NCBI GenBank assembly: GCA_002914845.1
Contig: JXTC01000214.1
Location: forward strand, 444,378-508,377
DNA length: 64,000 bases
Reading direction: 5' to 3'
Source of the DNA: Trema orientale
Taxonomy: Eukaryota > Streptophyta > Magnoliopsida > Rosales > Cannabaceae
In this document: one piece after another, positions 36,109 through 47,687 of the stretch
Layout: every line of letters begins with the position of its first letter
How positions within the stretch are numbered: position 1 is the stretch's first letter
Translations under genes and position numbers: made by a program
The notes under the pieces: model-generated
Told to the model about the DNA's origin: nothing
Seen by the model: the letters and a program-made list of their open reading frames with translations, nothing else
Database searches by the model: none

Positions 36109-36507
36109 GAAGAATAAGTAAATTTTAAGAAAGGAAAAACAACTGCGGACAATAAGATCAACGGTGGTACAAGAATTTTGCACAAAAACGTTAAAGTAAT
36201 TTAGTAATGAAAAGAGAAGAGAATTGGAATCAGTGAGAAAAGAATATTCATAGTACTTTTAAGTAATATACTACATATACTTTCGTCAAAAAAAAAAAGT
36301 TATATATATATATATACACACACTACATATACGAGAAAGTGGGAACTGGGAGTGTTCCTGGTTGGTTCGTTGATTTAACATTCACAAGAAAGTCAACTCC
36401 AATTTATAAGACCAATTTGGCACCATGATACGGTAACTAAAGAGATGAGTGTATTTTCAGTTAGACTTTTTGTTGTTGTATACTGGCACAAACTACAAAC
36501 TTCATTA
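36109..36507. other. Upstream region of the membrane protein gene
   Basis: Probable promoter and leader of the minus-strand gene; it includes a TA tract at 36301-36317. The last 16 bases (36492-36507) are the left target duplication of the SINE. No coding sequence. Confidence 0.5.
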
Positions 36508-36670
36508 GTCAACTGGGGCTAGCTCAGTTGGTCAAAGGTTTGAAGGTTGTGTGTATGTGTTTAGAGGGTCAGCGGTTCAAACTTTGGTAGTATGTGTGTA
36601 TCATTTTCTTTTAATTTGTAATAAGTAATGGTCATTAGTTAAGTCCCACTTAAAAAAAAAAAAAAAAAAA
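36508..36670 (+). mobile_element. tRNA-derived SINE, copy 2, with 16-bp target duplication
   Basis: Box A-like GGGGCTAGCTCAGTTGGTCA and a weaker box B (CGGTTCAAACTTTGG) are followed by the same 3' body as the SINE at 13430: TTTTCTTTTAATTTGTAATA, GTCATTAGTTAAGTCCCAC and a long A-run. The perfect direct repeat ACTACAAACTTCATTA flanks it at 36492-36507 and 36671-36686. The 5' half differs from copy 1, so the two belong to different subfamilies sharing a tail. Confidence 0.87.
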
Positions 36671-36686
36671 ACTACAAACTTCATTA

Positions 36687-37230
36687 TACATATATTTACG
36701 TAAACAGTATGCGCAGTTATAGGATAAAAATCTATTCTTAGTAAATTAGAGATGGATTAAGGTAGATCTCTACTATGCTAATTCGAAATTAGCTTAATTT
36801 ATGTCCTCAGTGTGAAATTATAGCTGTAGTCAGATGAAAAATCAATGGCTCTAACAAAATCCAGTGTTCGATACTAGACAAGAAAAGCAATGCAAATGGT
36901 CAACAACTTTCCGCGGCCATTCACGCATTCAACGAAACTAATAGAAATCGCACTCAGAACCACACAAAAAGAACGTACACGAAAAGTTGATTGTGACATA
37001 CTCAACAGCCTTGACTAGTATAACTTACTACTGTTGTCTCAAATTCACTGACCACGCTCTTAAATTAACTTCAAATTACAATTTCGGTTCTGTTTTTGCT
37101 CAAAATTCAGATGAAAATTCGCATTGCCAGAAATTTCCACCTCACCCCAATTACCCAAATTCAGAAACAGAACAAAAATGCCCATCCTCACATCGCATAA
37201 GGAAAAAAAAAATGTTACATATGTATATGT
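36687..37230. other. Intergenic sequence
   Basis: No gene or repeat recognised. It ends at the left target duplication (37231-37238) of the hAT element. Confidence 0.5.
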
Positions 37231-37238
37231 ATATAAAT

Positions 37239-38758
37239 CAGGGCGGTCTCAACATAATTTGGGACCTAAACGAAATTCTAAAATAAGGGCCTTTTTCAAA
37301 AAAAAAAAAAATAAGAACGATTTATCTAAAAATTAATTTTTCTTGCTTTTTTAGATACAAAAGAATTAATCAAATCTCTATATTCAAGTTTATCCAACAA
37401 ATCTTTTTCAATAGACAACATAGCTAATCCACTTAATCGTTCTTGTGACATAGTTGATCTTAAGTAAGATTTTATTAATTTTAGTTTTGAAAAACTTTTT
37501 TCTGCCTAATAAATGATTCATACTAGACTTTGTACCAAACAATTTGCAACAAAAGTAATATACTCTGTCAAAATCCTTGGCATATACTAACCATCTTCTA
37601 TCATGTCTTTCTCCATTTGATAGTCTTTTCATATAATACAAAGTGGAATAATGCCTAGAAAGTTCATCTTTTAGAAAATTTATGTTACTTTCTCTAATTG
37701 GACCTTTTTCCACTAATAAATCTCTCAACTTATTGTCAATATTTTCCCATCTTCTCAGATCATAAATATTATTCATAGAAACATCACACAAATTATCATT
37801 AACATCTTTAGTTTCTAATTTACCAATTTCATCTTCTTCTTTATTTTCTTGACTTTCTTCATCATCCTTTACACTATTACATATTTCATCATTCTTATCC
37901 TCTATAGGATTTTCTACCATCACTTCAATATCTCCTAACTCCTTTAAATTTGATTGTTCAATTGTTTCTATACTTGAGTTGTTTATATCCCTTTTACTAC
38001 TTGTGAAAAAATTTTCAAGAGCTCCTTTTTGGGATTGAATCAAACTTTCTATTTTTCTTTTTTTCTTGAGTTTGTCATACCCGGATGCATATTTTCTATT
38101 AGATATAATTATTAAATCTTAACTTAGGTATTTATGAAAACAAAATTGACACAATTAAAAAAAAAAAAAAAACAGAATAGCAATGCAAAATTACAAAAAA
38201 AAAGATAAAAAATGAGTAAGAAAGATATAACCTAGATATTTTATGGCCAAGAATTATGTAGTGATAATCTCTTCAAATCAAAGTCTTCCAATCTCTACTC
38301 TAATACTTTTTTATACTCAACCCGTATGCTAGCAAAAAGATATGAAGAAATAGTATGTAAAATGGCTAGAGAGAAAAAAATATTGAAAACTTACTGCACC
38401 TGCAGCTATATTTTTCGTTCAAAATTAAAGTAAGAAGTGAATGCATACTGGCTAGAGAGTAGAGATTTATATTGTCCATTAAAAAAAAAAAAAAAAAAAA
38501 GAATATATAAAATATATATCCGTTCAAACTATGAGTCTTTGAGAATTTTTTTTTATTTAGAAGGTGATGGGTTCTTTTTTTATTTGAAAGAAGATGACAC
38601 TTTTCTATAATGGGAGACAAAGTATAAAAGTAATATTTAATAAAACAAATTAAATATAAAAAATAATAATAGTTAAAATATTTTATATTTTTGGGGCTCT
38701 TTTTACAATGGGGGCTCTAAGCCACCGCTTTTTTCGCTTAAGGGTTAGGCCAGCACTA
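37239..38758 (-). mobile_element. Internally deleted hAT DNA transposon with 8-bp target duplication
   Basis: The perfect direct repeat ATATAAAT flanks it at 37231-37238 and 38759-38766. The ends CAGGGCGGTCTCAAC and, reversed from the right, TAGTGCTGGCCTAACC resemble plant hAT termini and are partly complementary. The interior encodes, on the minus strand, only the N-terminal part of a zinc-finger (TTF/ZMYM-type) hAT transposase. The dimerisation domain and most of the catalytic core are missing, so the 1520-bp copy is non-autonomous. Confidence 0.82.
37408..38090 (-). pseudogene. N-terminal fragment of a TTF/ZMYM-type hAT transposase
   Basis: The frame can be followed upstream of the first listed codon to YASGYDKLKKKRKIES, then reads LIQSQKGALENFF, an acidic linker of about 70 residues, NIYDLRRWENIDNKLRDLL, VEKGPIRESNINFLKDELSR and WLVYAKDFDRVYYFCCKLF. 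This order ([45 protein letters not shown]) is the start of plant proteins containing a TTF zinc finger followed by a hAT transposase domain. After KLFGT the match fades and the frame stops. No in-frame ATG is visible before YASGYDK, so the start is lost or lies in an upstream exon. Confidence 0.75.
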
Positions 38759-38779
38759 ATATAAATATACATATATATG

Positions 38780-38985
38780 CATCAATTTAGTAGATATTTT
38801 TTTTTAACATATGCATAGTATTATTTTACCCAATTAAAATTTATCATCATTTCATGGTAAAAGGTTGAGAGTAAAAAATATTAAATAATAAGTATTTATT
38901 TTTTTTCAACTACTCAAATTATGTTAATCGTTAGATAATAATCCAACGGCTAAAAAAAAATACCTATAGATAGGTAAAAAAAATG
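38780..38985. mobile_element. Small AT-rich MITE, family copy 3
   Basis: Shares CAATTTAGTAGATATTTTTT, ATATGCATAGTATTATTTTA, CCAATTAAAATTTATCATC, AAAAATATTAAATAATA, ATCCAACGGCTAAAAAA and AATACCTATAGATAGGT with the copies at 1491-1750 and 1997-2235. It lies about 14 bp from the end of the hAT element. Confidence 0.55.
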
Positions 38986-39492
38986 AAACTATATATATAT
39001 AGATATATTGTTTATCTATATGTATCTAATTCTAAATTGAGGAATACAGATCCATTCCTGGCAGAGACCACTGGCTAGAGTTCTGTTAGGACATTTTGTG
39101 GAAAATGCTGCTATTGAGAGACCCTTTTTTGGCAAAAAGAGATGGTAGAATAAATAATTCTTCTTCCCAAAACAGAATACAAATGACTCTTAACTCAACT
39201 GCCTCTCGCAATTCTCCTTAGTGTGGAAACTATGAAGTCTAACAAGACAAAGGAAAAATAATGGAGACTTCAAGACAAAGGAAACATAAAGATCCCGGCT
39301 GCTATTCTAATACCATCAACAATTATATCGTCTTCATTTCTAGAGTTTATTGCCTCCTTCCAGTGAGAGTTTGTTGTCTCTCTTTGTTGTATGAGTTTTA
39401 GCACAATATTATTTATGTTGCGTTTAATTTTTTTCATATTACAGCCAACTAATGGTCTTTTGTTAAGTTGATTACATTTAATTAACCACTTT

Positions 39493-39723
39493 GATAGAAC
39501 CACGAAAAAGGAGGCCCGTTGGTCCCCTTCAGATTGTGGTTTCAAACTAGATATTGATATGGCAATCAATCAGGATACATATGCAATATGTTTTAGTGCT
39601 ATCATACGAAATGCCAAAAGGGCAGTCATAATAGTTCTTTCTAAGAAGATGGTTGGTATTCTTACTCTGAAGACAATGAAAGCGAAAGCTATGAGGATAT
39701 CTCTCTCGTGGGGTATATGTTGA
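39493..39723 (+). pseudogene. RNase H-like (RVT_3) domain fragment
   Basis: An open + strand frame reads ARWSPSDCGFKLDIDMAINQ, then FSAIIRNAKRAVIIVLSKK and TMKAKAMRISLSWG before a stop. This follows the pattern of the plant RVT_3/RNase H-like domain (WxPP-G-KLN-D-A, IRN-G-VI, AEAKA--AL-WG). Such domains occur at the end of plant LINE polyproteins and in small host genes. Only about 75 residues are visible and flanking sequence adds nothing, so it is a fragment; which of the two sources is open. Confidence 0.5.
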
Positions 39724-41053
39724 TTTAAATCTCCAAATATTGGTATTGAATACACTGACAATAGTACGTACAATCTGGTAATGATAGTATTATTTACCAT
39801 TCGTAGTTTGAAAATCTACTATTGAATGCATTTAATTTATTTTCCTTTTTTCCTAATTTTTTTAAAGCATGTATATTATGAAATTAATGATGTGACATAT
39901 AGTTTAGCTAAGTTCACTTTAGGAGTGAACAATCAATGAACTATTTTGATTAGAAGAAACTCTTATTCTAATGGAATTCATTGTTGTAAAGGATATATTA
40001 TAAAGAAGAAGAAGAAAACTCTATGACTCATTACTTTGCAATCTTATTTAGAGAAACAACATAAACTTATATAAAGATCAGGAAAAAAAAAAAAGTAAAT
40101 AGTCTCTCTTTACAAATTTTGCATATTGATCCCGAACTTAATCTTTTTCATTCAGCTTAAGCACATATTTGGTTTGCATGAATGAACATTCGAATAGAAA
40201 GCTTATTCTAGTAAAAGGTATATTATATTATTTGCTTTATCTTTTTAGCAAACGAATGAGAATTACAATTCTATTAAATGAAGGAAATACCAATTCCATT
40301 CTAAGTCAAATTTAAGGAAAAAGAAAAAAAGAAAATATTTTCCTTTTTTACCCTACTAAATTAGGGGAATTTGAAAGTATAGGTAATTTTGTCAACACAA
40401 AATTTATTTCATTCTATTCTATGGTTGATTCTAATTTTAACCAAACAACGTATTATCATTCCATTCCATTGTCATTCTTATTATTATTCTAATTCCATTT
40501 CATGCGTTGTATTGTCATATTTTATTGGAATTTAGTAGTATTTTTTTTCCCATTCTATAGGTATGTTTAATTGTTTACTAATTCGTGATGAAAAGAAAGG
40601 TAGATAGAAAGGATCTGGGGAGGAAAGAGAATGAATCAAAAAAATTGAGTCATCCTTCCTTTTCTAATATAAATATTCCCCAAAACTTGTGCTATAAATG
40701 AGTATGTTAACACATGAATGAATAGAAAAGTGAAAGACTTCTATAATTTTCATTCCCTTAACGATCAGTTAGGATTAGCAAACGTTGTAAAAGTCTGTAA
40801 AGACCTGTTTCACCTATTTTACACTTTGATTCTTAGGTTTCTAATTTGAAAAGTACACTGACACTCCATATTTCTTGTTAAAATATAGTGATACTCCTGA
40901 TAAGGCACGACCGGACAAAATAAGGACATTACAAATAAATTGGCACCATAACAATAAAGTTCATTGTTATTTCATTTTTCCGCAATAAGATCAAGCCTTA
41001 CATTTATTGTTTAATAGATAGCAGATAAAAACTCCTTTCATTTCAAAGTTACT
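39724..41053. other. Intergenic sequence
   Basis: AT-rich; some low-complexity ATTCCATTCTATT-type phrases around 40220-40560. No gene or transposon end supported. Confidence 0.5.
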
Positions 41054-41690
41054 CTACGAATGTTTAAAGAAGTTTTCCAATATGATCCTACGTTCATCAA
41101 ATGGTCTATTTTCCGAATTCATCGCCTTCCCAGTCAAATAATTCTCAGCTTCTATCCCATATCTTCTTTTGGAATCTCTTAAAAGACCTTGACGATCATC
41201 TTGAATGGACACCTTTTCAAGATTCCTAATTATCTTGAGTATCTCATCTTTCAGGCTATATTCTTTCACATGACTAGTCTCATCTTCATAATTATCATCT
41301 TCCCCATTGTCACAGCTCTTTGGAACGATATGAATCTCATTAAGCACTTCTCCAAAGCTTCCTCTGGCATTAATAATGGAACCACTATCTGAATTTCCCA
41401 TCGAGGGCTCCAATTAATTGCTCACCGAAATCAACACGATGCAATACACGAAGGCAGCCGCAATGAACCAAAGACTATTCGGCCCATCATTTCCCATTAT
41501 TTCGATAGAAGAATTCATGGTCAACTCAAGGAGGAAGCTGAAAATTGTGAGCTCCACAGGCTCATTAACTTTGAAAGGTGATATAGTCAAGGGAAAGAGA
41601 GAAAATGCTCCAATCGAATATAAATCAAATTGATTTCCAATTAGAATATTTTCTTTCCCTTCTACTCTCTCTATACATGATGATTCTTGA
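41054..41690 (-). pseudogene. Truncated paralogue of the two-repeat membrane protein
   Basis: Minus-strand translation from about 41690 gives ESSCIERVEGKENILIGNQF, then FDLYSIGAFSLFPLTISP, FSFLLELTMNSSIEIMGNDG and YCIVLISVSN. This matches the second repeat of the gene at 34447-36108 (GNQFDVYSTGSFSLFALTIS, FSFLLELTMDTSIEILGNDG, YCFLLILVKS). It then hits an in-frame TAA and continues open for 119 codons of charged tail. Everything upstream of helix 4 of the second repeat is missing: the homology ends near 41690, 180 bp from the copia LTR. Probably a 5'-truncated duplicate that is now non-functional, though the open tail could still be transcribed. Confidence 0.72.
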
Positions 41691-41870
41691 TTTATTTACG
41701 TAAAAAGGTATACCAACATTTAATCCTGTAACTTCACTCAAAAAAAAAAAAACATTTAATCCTGTAACTTGTCCCTCTAGTGACAGTGGGACTCATGTTA
41801 CAGATTTGCAGCGATTCATAGGTCATATGTAAAGAAAAAAGTTTTTTAAAAAATAATTAAATGACTGGAG
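41691..41870. other. Spacer with a short direct duplication
   Basis: AACATTTAATCCTGTAACTT occurs twice, at 41715-41734 and 41751-41770, separated by an A-rich run. The last five bases (TGGAG) before 41871 would be the target duplication of the adjacent LTR element, but the partner is not visible. Confidence 0.55.
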
Positions 41871-42371
41871 TGTTAGGTTACTCGTGTAACCTAATATGTG
41901 GGCCACAGTTTTTATATCAATTATATAATATAAGGGCTGTCTAATTAAGTGGGGCCATTAAGTGATCTAATTGAGGGCTCATGAAGTTACCTATTTGGTG
42001 TGGACTCTGTAATGTGTGGTTACCTAATCCTAGTCCAATAAGGATTGATGAGGTCTCTACTGGTGACTAGTATATAACGACATAACTATAGGGTTTTGGT
42101 CCCCAAGCCAAATAGAACGTGTGCTCTTCTCCTCTGCCTCCATCAACAGAGAGAGACCCATTGAGCATACATAGAGTATTCTGGCTGTGGAAGACCTTCT
42201 ACCCTCAGGCTCTAATCAATCGCTTCCGCTTACGTGATCACATCCTTTACTGTCAAACACAATGGATTCAGGTTAGTCACGGGTTTCTCTCAACAAATCT
42301 TTTCCTGACAATTTGGCATGATAGATCCTAGGATTGTATTTGGTTTAACAATCCATTATGTAAATTTAACA
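41871..42371 (+). repeat. 5' LTR of copia fossil 1
   Basis: 501 bp from TGTTAG to TTAACA, ending two bases before the primer site. A perfect 9-bp hairpin (TTAGGTTAC, loop TCGT, GTAACCTAA) occupies 41873-41894. Confidence 0.9.
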
Positions 42372-42639
42372 AGTGGTATCAGGAGCTAGAAATCATTTTA
42401 AATTGCTTAAGATAATCATATATGTCTCTATTTTGTGATATCTTTACCTATATGGTTTTCTAGGGTTTAGATATAACATGTATGATTGATGAATTTTTCA
42501 TGATTTTGTTGAGATATTCAGTGTTTGAGGGTTGAATTCTGAGTTTTGGGTCATAAAGCTTACAGATTAGGGCGAAAAATCGCATCAGGTTTAAGTTATC
42601 CAATTTTAAAAACGGGTAATTTATACTAAAGCTGCAACT

Positions 42640-42870
42640 TGGCGCTGCGGCACCCAGGACAGAAAGTTGGCGCTGCGGCGCCAATCAATGGCGCCACAGC
42701 GCCACACTTGAGACGGGTGGCGCCGCGGCACCACGAAAGTGGCACTGCAGTGCCACCATATAAACAGATGGCGCCGCGACGCCATGACATTGGTACTGCT
42801 GCGCCATCATGGTGGCGCCACGGCGCCATGCGGTGGCGCCACAGTGCCATGCGGTGGCGCCGCAGCGCCA
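42640..42870. repeat. Array of ten GC-rich 16-bp near-palindromes in the copia leader
   Basis: Units start at 42640, 42668, 42689, 42718, 42740, 42769, 42791, 42813, 42834 and 42855. The consensus is TGGCGCYGCGGCGCCA, variants often keeping self-complementarity (for example TGGCACTGCAGTGCCA). Spacing is about 21-22 or 28-29 bp. Surrounding leader sequence is AT-rich, so this 230-bp island stands out. Confidence 0.9.
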
Positions 42871-43288
42871 CCAATCGGGTTCAGAAAATTTTTAGGTCCT
42901 TTTTTAACCTAATTGAGGTATTCGGTCTCGTTTTTGGGTAAAATTGAATCGTTTTCGACTCAATTTAAGGGGTTCCAATCCAAAACTTGACCAATAAAGT
43001 TTATTTTCTCAACCCACCTTCAATACGACCCACACTTTATCCGTTGAAAACTCTATTTGGTTCTAAGAGTTGATAAAAGTGCTTAAAACTCATTTGGTCA
43101 TCCATAAAGATTTGTGCATTGAAATTTTCAGTTTATATTTGGGTACTTTGGTTATTATTTTCTTTGCACTATTTGTTTAAATATTTTAAAATAGATGAGT
43201 TGAAACAACATATTGCCAAAGTAACCTCTATTGCGTAAATTTATTTATTTTGAAATATCTGAATGATAGTGTATTTATTGTTCATGAG

Positions 43289-43502
43289 AATAATTACCAG
43301 CCCAAAGAAAGGTGATTATTTGGCCGAATAATGAACACACCTGCGGTAATAGATATATGATGGTTATCAAGTTTCCATGTAGAAAGTAAATCGGCCCAAA
43401 GGAAGATTTGCTGTCTGACAGGATTTACTGTCAATATTTGATTACTGCACTGAAGAGTACCACTTACAAGTTAATAAGTCGGCCCAAAGGAAGGCTTATT
43501 GA
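43289..43502 (+). other. Three RNA-type hairpins sharing one 12-nt loop
   Basis: Hairpins at 43289-43320, 43385-43412 and 43471-43502. Loops are AGCCCAAAGAAA, GGCCCAAAGGAA and GGCCCAAAGGAA; each is 12 nt. Stems have unrelated sequences (AATAATTACC, AGTAAATC, TTAATAAGTC) yet pair fully with their partners when G-U wobbles are allowed (10, 8 and 10 pairs). Located in the leader between the GC palindrome array and gag. Confidence 0.8.
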
Positions 43503-43606
43503 TGTTGTTCTAGGTATCTTGTGATGGAAGCCCACCTTATATGTTTGATGTCATGCTAGTATATCTTATTTTGTATGCTTAGTTTATGACATGTTATTAA
43601 TGTGAG

Positions 43607-46600
43607 TTGTTATTTTCTGCTTTTGTTCTCTATTCAGTTTCTGCTTCAAGTATATCTGCTAATTTGAATTCAATTCCTGTACTTAACGGCACAAGCTTCA
43701 AGAAGTGGAAAGAGCACGTTATGATTGTGCTCGGTTGCATGGATCTAGACCTTGCACTCAGGAAAGAACAACCTGCTGCTCTTACAGATGAAAGTTCTGA
43801 TATGGATGTTAAGAACTTTGAGCAGTAGGAATGTTCTAATCGCATGAGTCTTATGATTATGAAACATTCCATACCTGAGACCATAAGGGGCGCTGTTCCA
43901 GAGGTCGATAATGCTAAGGCGTTCCTTGACGCAATTGCGGAACGTTTCCAAAAGAATAAAAAAGCGGAAACTAGTACCATGCTGAGCAATTTGCTTACTA
44001 TGCGTTATAAAGGTAAAGAGAACATCAGGGAGTACATCATGGAGATGTCCAATCTGGCTTCAAAACTAAAGGCACTTAAGTTAGAGCTGTCGGATGACTT
44101 GCTCGTGCAATTAGTTTTACTATCTCTTCCACCACAATTCAGTCAATTTAAGGTGAGTTACAATACCCAGAAAGAAAAATAGACTCTTAATGAGCTCATA
44201 TCTCAGTGTGTGCAAGAAAAGGATAAATTGAAGCGAGATAAGACCGAGAGTGCTCACTTAGCAACAACCTCTCAAGATAAGAAGAGAAAAAGGACTAAGG
44301 ATAAAGGAGCTACATCTGGGATTTCACATACTAAAGTGCAAAAGAAACAAGATGAGGATTCAGCTTGTTTCTTCTGCAAGAAGGCAGGGCATCTGAAGAA
44401 GGATTGTCCCAAGTACGCCACCTGGCGTTTAAAGAAGGGTAAGCTTCTCAATTTTGTCTGTTCTGAGGTTAATTTTGCTTCTGTACCCAATCATACTTGG
44501 TGGGTGGATACCGGTGCCACTACTCACATAAGTATGTCTATGCAGGGTTGTCTGAGGAGCCGTCTGCCAAGTGATGCTGAAAGATACATCTATATGGGCA
44601 ATGGCGACACAGCTATAGTAGAGGCAATAGGACTATTTAGGTTGCAATTAGGTCCTGGTCAATTTTTGGATTTGGATGAGACTTTTGTTGTACCATCATT
44701 TAGACGGAATTTAATTTCCATTTCAGTTTTGGACAAATCCGGTTATTCTTGTTCATTTGGAAATAATAAATTTAGTCTTTTTCAGAATTCCAATATTCTT
44801 GCGACTGGTACTTTAATTGATAACCTATATAAAGTTGACACTGTTACCTCAATTAATGAAACTTTGCATGTTGAGAAATGTGGTACAAAACGCAAAACCA
44901 CTGAGGATTCCTCTATGTTATAGCACAAGAGATTAGGACACATCTCTAAACAGAGAATACAGCGTCTTGTGTCAGATGGAATTCTTGACCTACTTGACCT
45001 CACAGACTTCACAGTTTGTGTTGAGTGCATTAAAGGCAAACAGACAAATGTACGTAAATTAGGTGCTAATAGGAGTTCCGGAGTCTTAGAACTGATACAT
45101 ACTGATATCTGCGGTCCATTCCCTACAGCTTCATGGAATGGCCAACAGTATTTCATCACGTTCATAGACGATTACTCTCGCTATGGGTACCTATAGTGAA
45201 TTCATGAGAAGTCTCAATCCCCAGACATATTTAAAACTTTCAAAGCCGAAGTTGAAAATCAACTCGACAAGAAAATTAAAGCCGTCAAATCCGATCGTGG
45301 TGGTGAATACTACGGTAGGTATGATGGATCCGGTGAACAACGTCCAGGACCCTTTGCCCAGTACCTAGAGGAATGTGGAATCGTCCCACAATACACAATA
45401 CCGGGGAAACCTAGCATGAATGGTGTTACTGAGAGACGAAACCAAACACTTAAGGACATGGTGAGGAGTATGATTAGTCATTCCTCCTTACCTGAATCAC
45501 TCTGGGGAGAAGCACTAAAGACTGCAGTTTATATACTCAATAGAGTACCCAGCAAATCAGTAGCTAAAACCCCATATGAACTATGGACAGGCAGGAAGCC
45601 TAGTATTAGGCACTTACATATTTGGGGTTGTCCAGCTGAGGCAAGGCCGTACAGGCCACATGAAAAGAAACTGGACTCAAGAACAATAAGCTGCTATTTT
45701 GTTGGCTACGCTGAAAAATCCAGAGGTTTCAAATTCTATGATCCCTCTAATAGGTCCTTTTTCAAGACGGGCAATGCGAGATTTCTTGAGGATGTTGAAG
45801 TTGGAGGGGAGATAAGGTCAGGGATATTGTCTTTGAAGAGGAATACATTTCTCTTCCTACAGTTGCTATTGGAGGTGATCAGGCTCGTTTGCCTGACATT
45901 GTTCAAGAAGCAAATCCAGAAATTCAAGATAATATTCCGCAACTCCCTATCCCACATGAGGAAAGTTGCTCCTGAAGAACAACCTCAACAACCTCAAGAG
46001 GAAGTGCCATTAAGGAGATCTACTAGGGAAAGGAAAAGCGCGATTCCGGATGATTATATCGTCTATCTCCTAGAACATGAGTTTGATATAGGAGTAGAAA
46101 ATGATCCAATCAATTTCACTCAAGTCAAACAAAGTTCAAAATCTCAACAGTGGATCACTGCCATGAAAGATGAGATGAAATCCATGAAAAACAACGATGT
46201 TTGGGAACTCATCGAATTGCCAGCAGGAAAGAAACCTATTGGTTGTAAATGGATTTTTAAAACTAAAAAGGGATTCTAAAGGCAATATCGAGAGATATAA
46301 GGCTCGTCTAGTTACTAAGGGTTTCACTCAGAAAGAAGGCATTGACTATAAAGAGACTTTCTCTCCAGTTTCTTCGAAAGACTGTTTTAGAATAATTATC
46401 GCACTAGTAGCTCATTTTGATTTAGAGCTACATCAGATGGATGTAAAGACTGCATTTCTCAATGGTGATATTGAGGAAACGATTTATATGGTACAGCCAG
46501 AAAACTTTGTAACCGAAGATCCAAAGTCTATGGTTTGTAAACTAAAAAAATCCATCTATGGTCTCAAACAAGCATCCCGTCAATGGTATCATAAGTTCCA

Positions 46601-47687
46601 TCAAGTTATTTCTTCATTTAGTTTCGAAGAAAATTCGGTAGATAGATGCATTTATCACAAGTTCAGTGGGAGCAAATGTATCTTCCTGGTCTTGTATGTC
46701 GATGACATACTTTTGGCAAGCAACGATATAGGCTTATTGCACGAAACCAAGAGATTTCTATCAAACAAATTTGAGATGAAAGATCTTGGGGACGCCTCTT
46801 TTGTATCAGGAATAAAAATACACCGAGAACGCTCTCAAGGCATTCTTAGATTATCACAAAAGAGCTATATCGAAAAGGTGCTTGATAGGTTTGGCATGAG
46901 CAAATATGCCCCAGGAGATACACCCATTGCTAAGGGTGATAAATTCAGTCTCATTCAATGCCTCAAGAATGAGTTTGAAGCTAAGGAAATGCAGAAGATC
47001 CCTTATGCATCTGCAGTAGGGAGTCTGATGTATGCTCAGGTGTGTACGCGTCCGGATATAGCGTACATAGTTGGAGTGTTAGGCAGATATTTAAGCAACC
47101 CTGGTATAGATCACTGGACAGCAGCAAAGAGGGTTTTACGATATTTATAGAGAACAAAAGATTACGTGCTCACTTATCGGAGATCTGATCGTTTGGAGAT
47201 CGTGGGGTATTCCGACTCCGATTTTGCTGGGTGCCTAGATAGTAAGAGATCCACTTCAGGCTATATTTACCTGCTTGCCGGAGGAGCTGTATCATGGAAG
47301 AGTGTTAAGCAGACGCTCACAGCTTCATCCACCATAGAGGCGGAGTTTATAACTTGTCATGAGGCATCAAATCAAGGAATATGACTGTGGAATTTTATCA
47401 TCGGGCTGCGAATTGTCGATGGCATTGAGAAGCTATTGAAGATTTATTATGATAATAGAGCCGCCGTCCTATATTCTAATAACAACAGAAGCTCGTCAAA
47501 GTCTAAGCATATAGACATTAAGTTTCTAGTTGTTAACGAAAGAGTTCAGAGTCATTTAGTGTCTATAGAACATATCGGAACTAACTCCATGTTGGCGGAT
47601 CCGCTCACTAAAGATCTAACGCATAAGGTGTTTCATGAGCATACTGCTCATATGGGTGTTGTACCATTTAAAGATGTTCAGGAATAG
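43607..47687 (+). pseudogene. gag-pol region of copia fossil 1
   Basis: Recognisable parts in order: UBN2-type gag (about 43650-44160), zinc knuckle CFFCKKAGHLKKDC (44365-44410), protease motif WVDTGATTHIS (about 44500), integrase (LIHTDICGPFP near 45090, [15 protein letters not shown] near 45416), reverse transcriptase (MDVKTAFLNGDI near 46438, LYVDDILLAS near 46692) and RNase H with its copia-type tail (about 47190-47680). Domain order is complete for the family, but the region is broken several times and cannot encode one polyprotein as it stands. Confidence 0.9.

Noticed and set aside
42640-42870. CRISPR-like array
   Set aside because: The repeats are palindromic, imperfect and only 5-13 bp apart, lie in a plant retroelement leader, and have no associated genes.
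42626-42941. Open frames on both strands over the GC palindromes
   Set aside because: They exist because the palindromic array lacks stop codons; the translations are repeats of Arg/His/Ala phrases without protein character.
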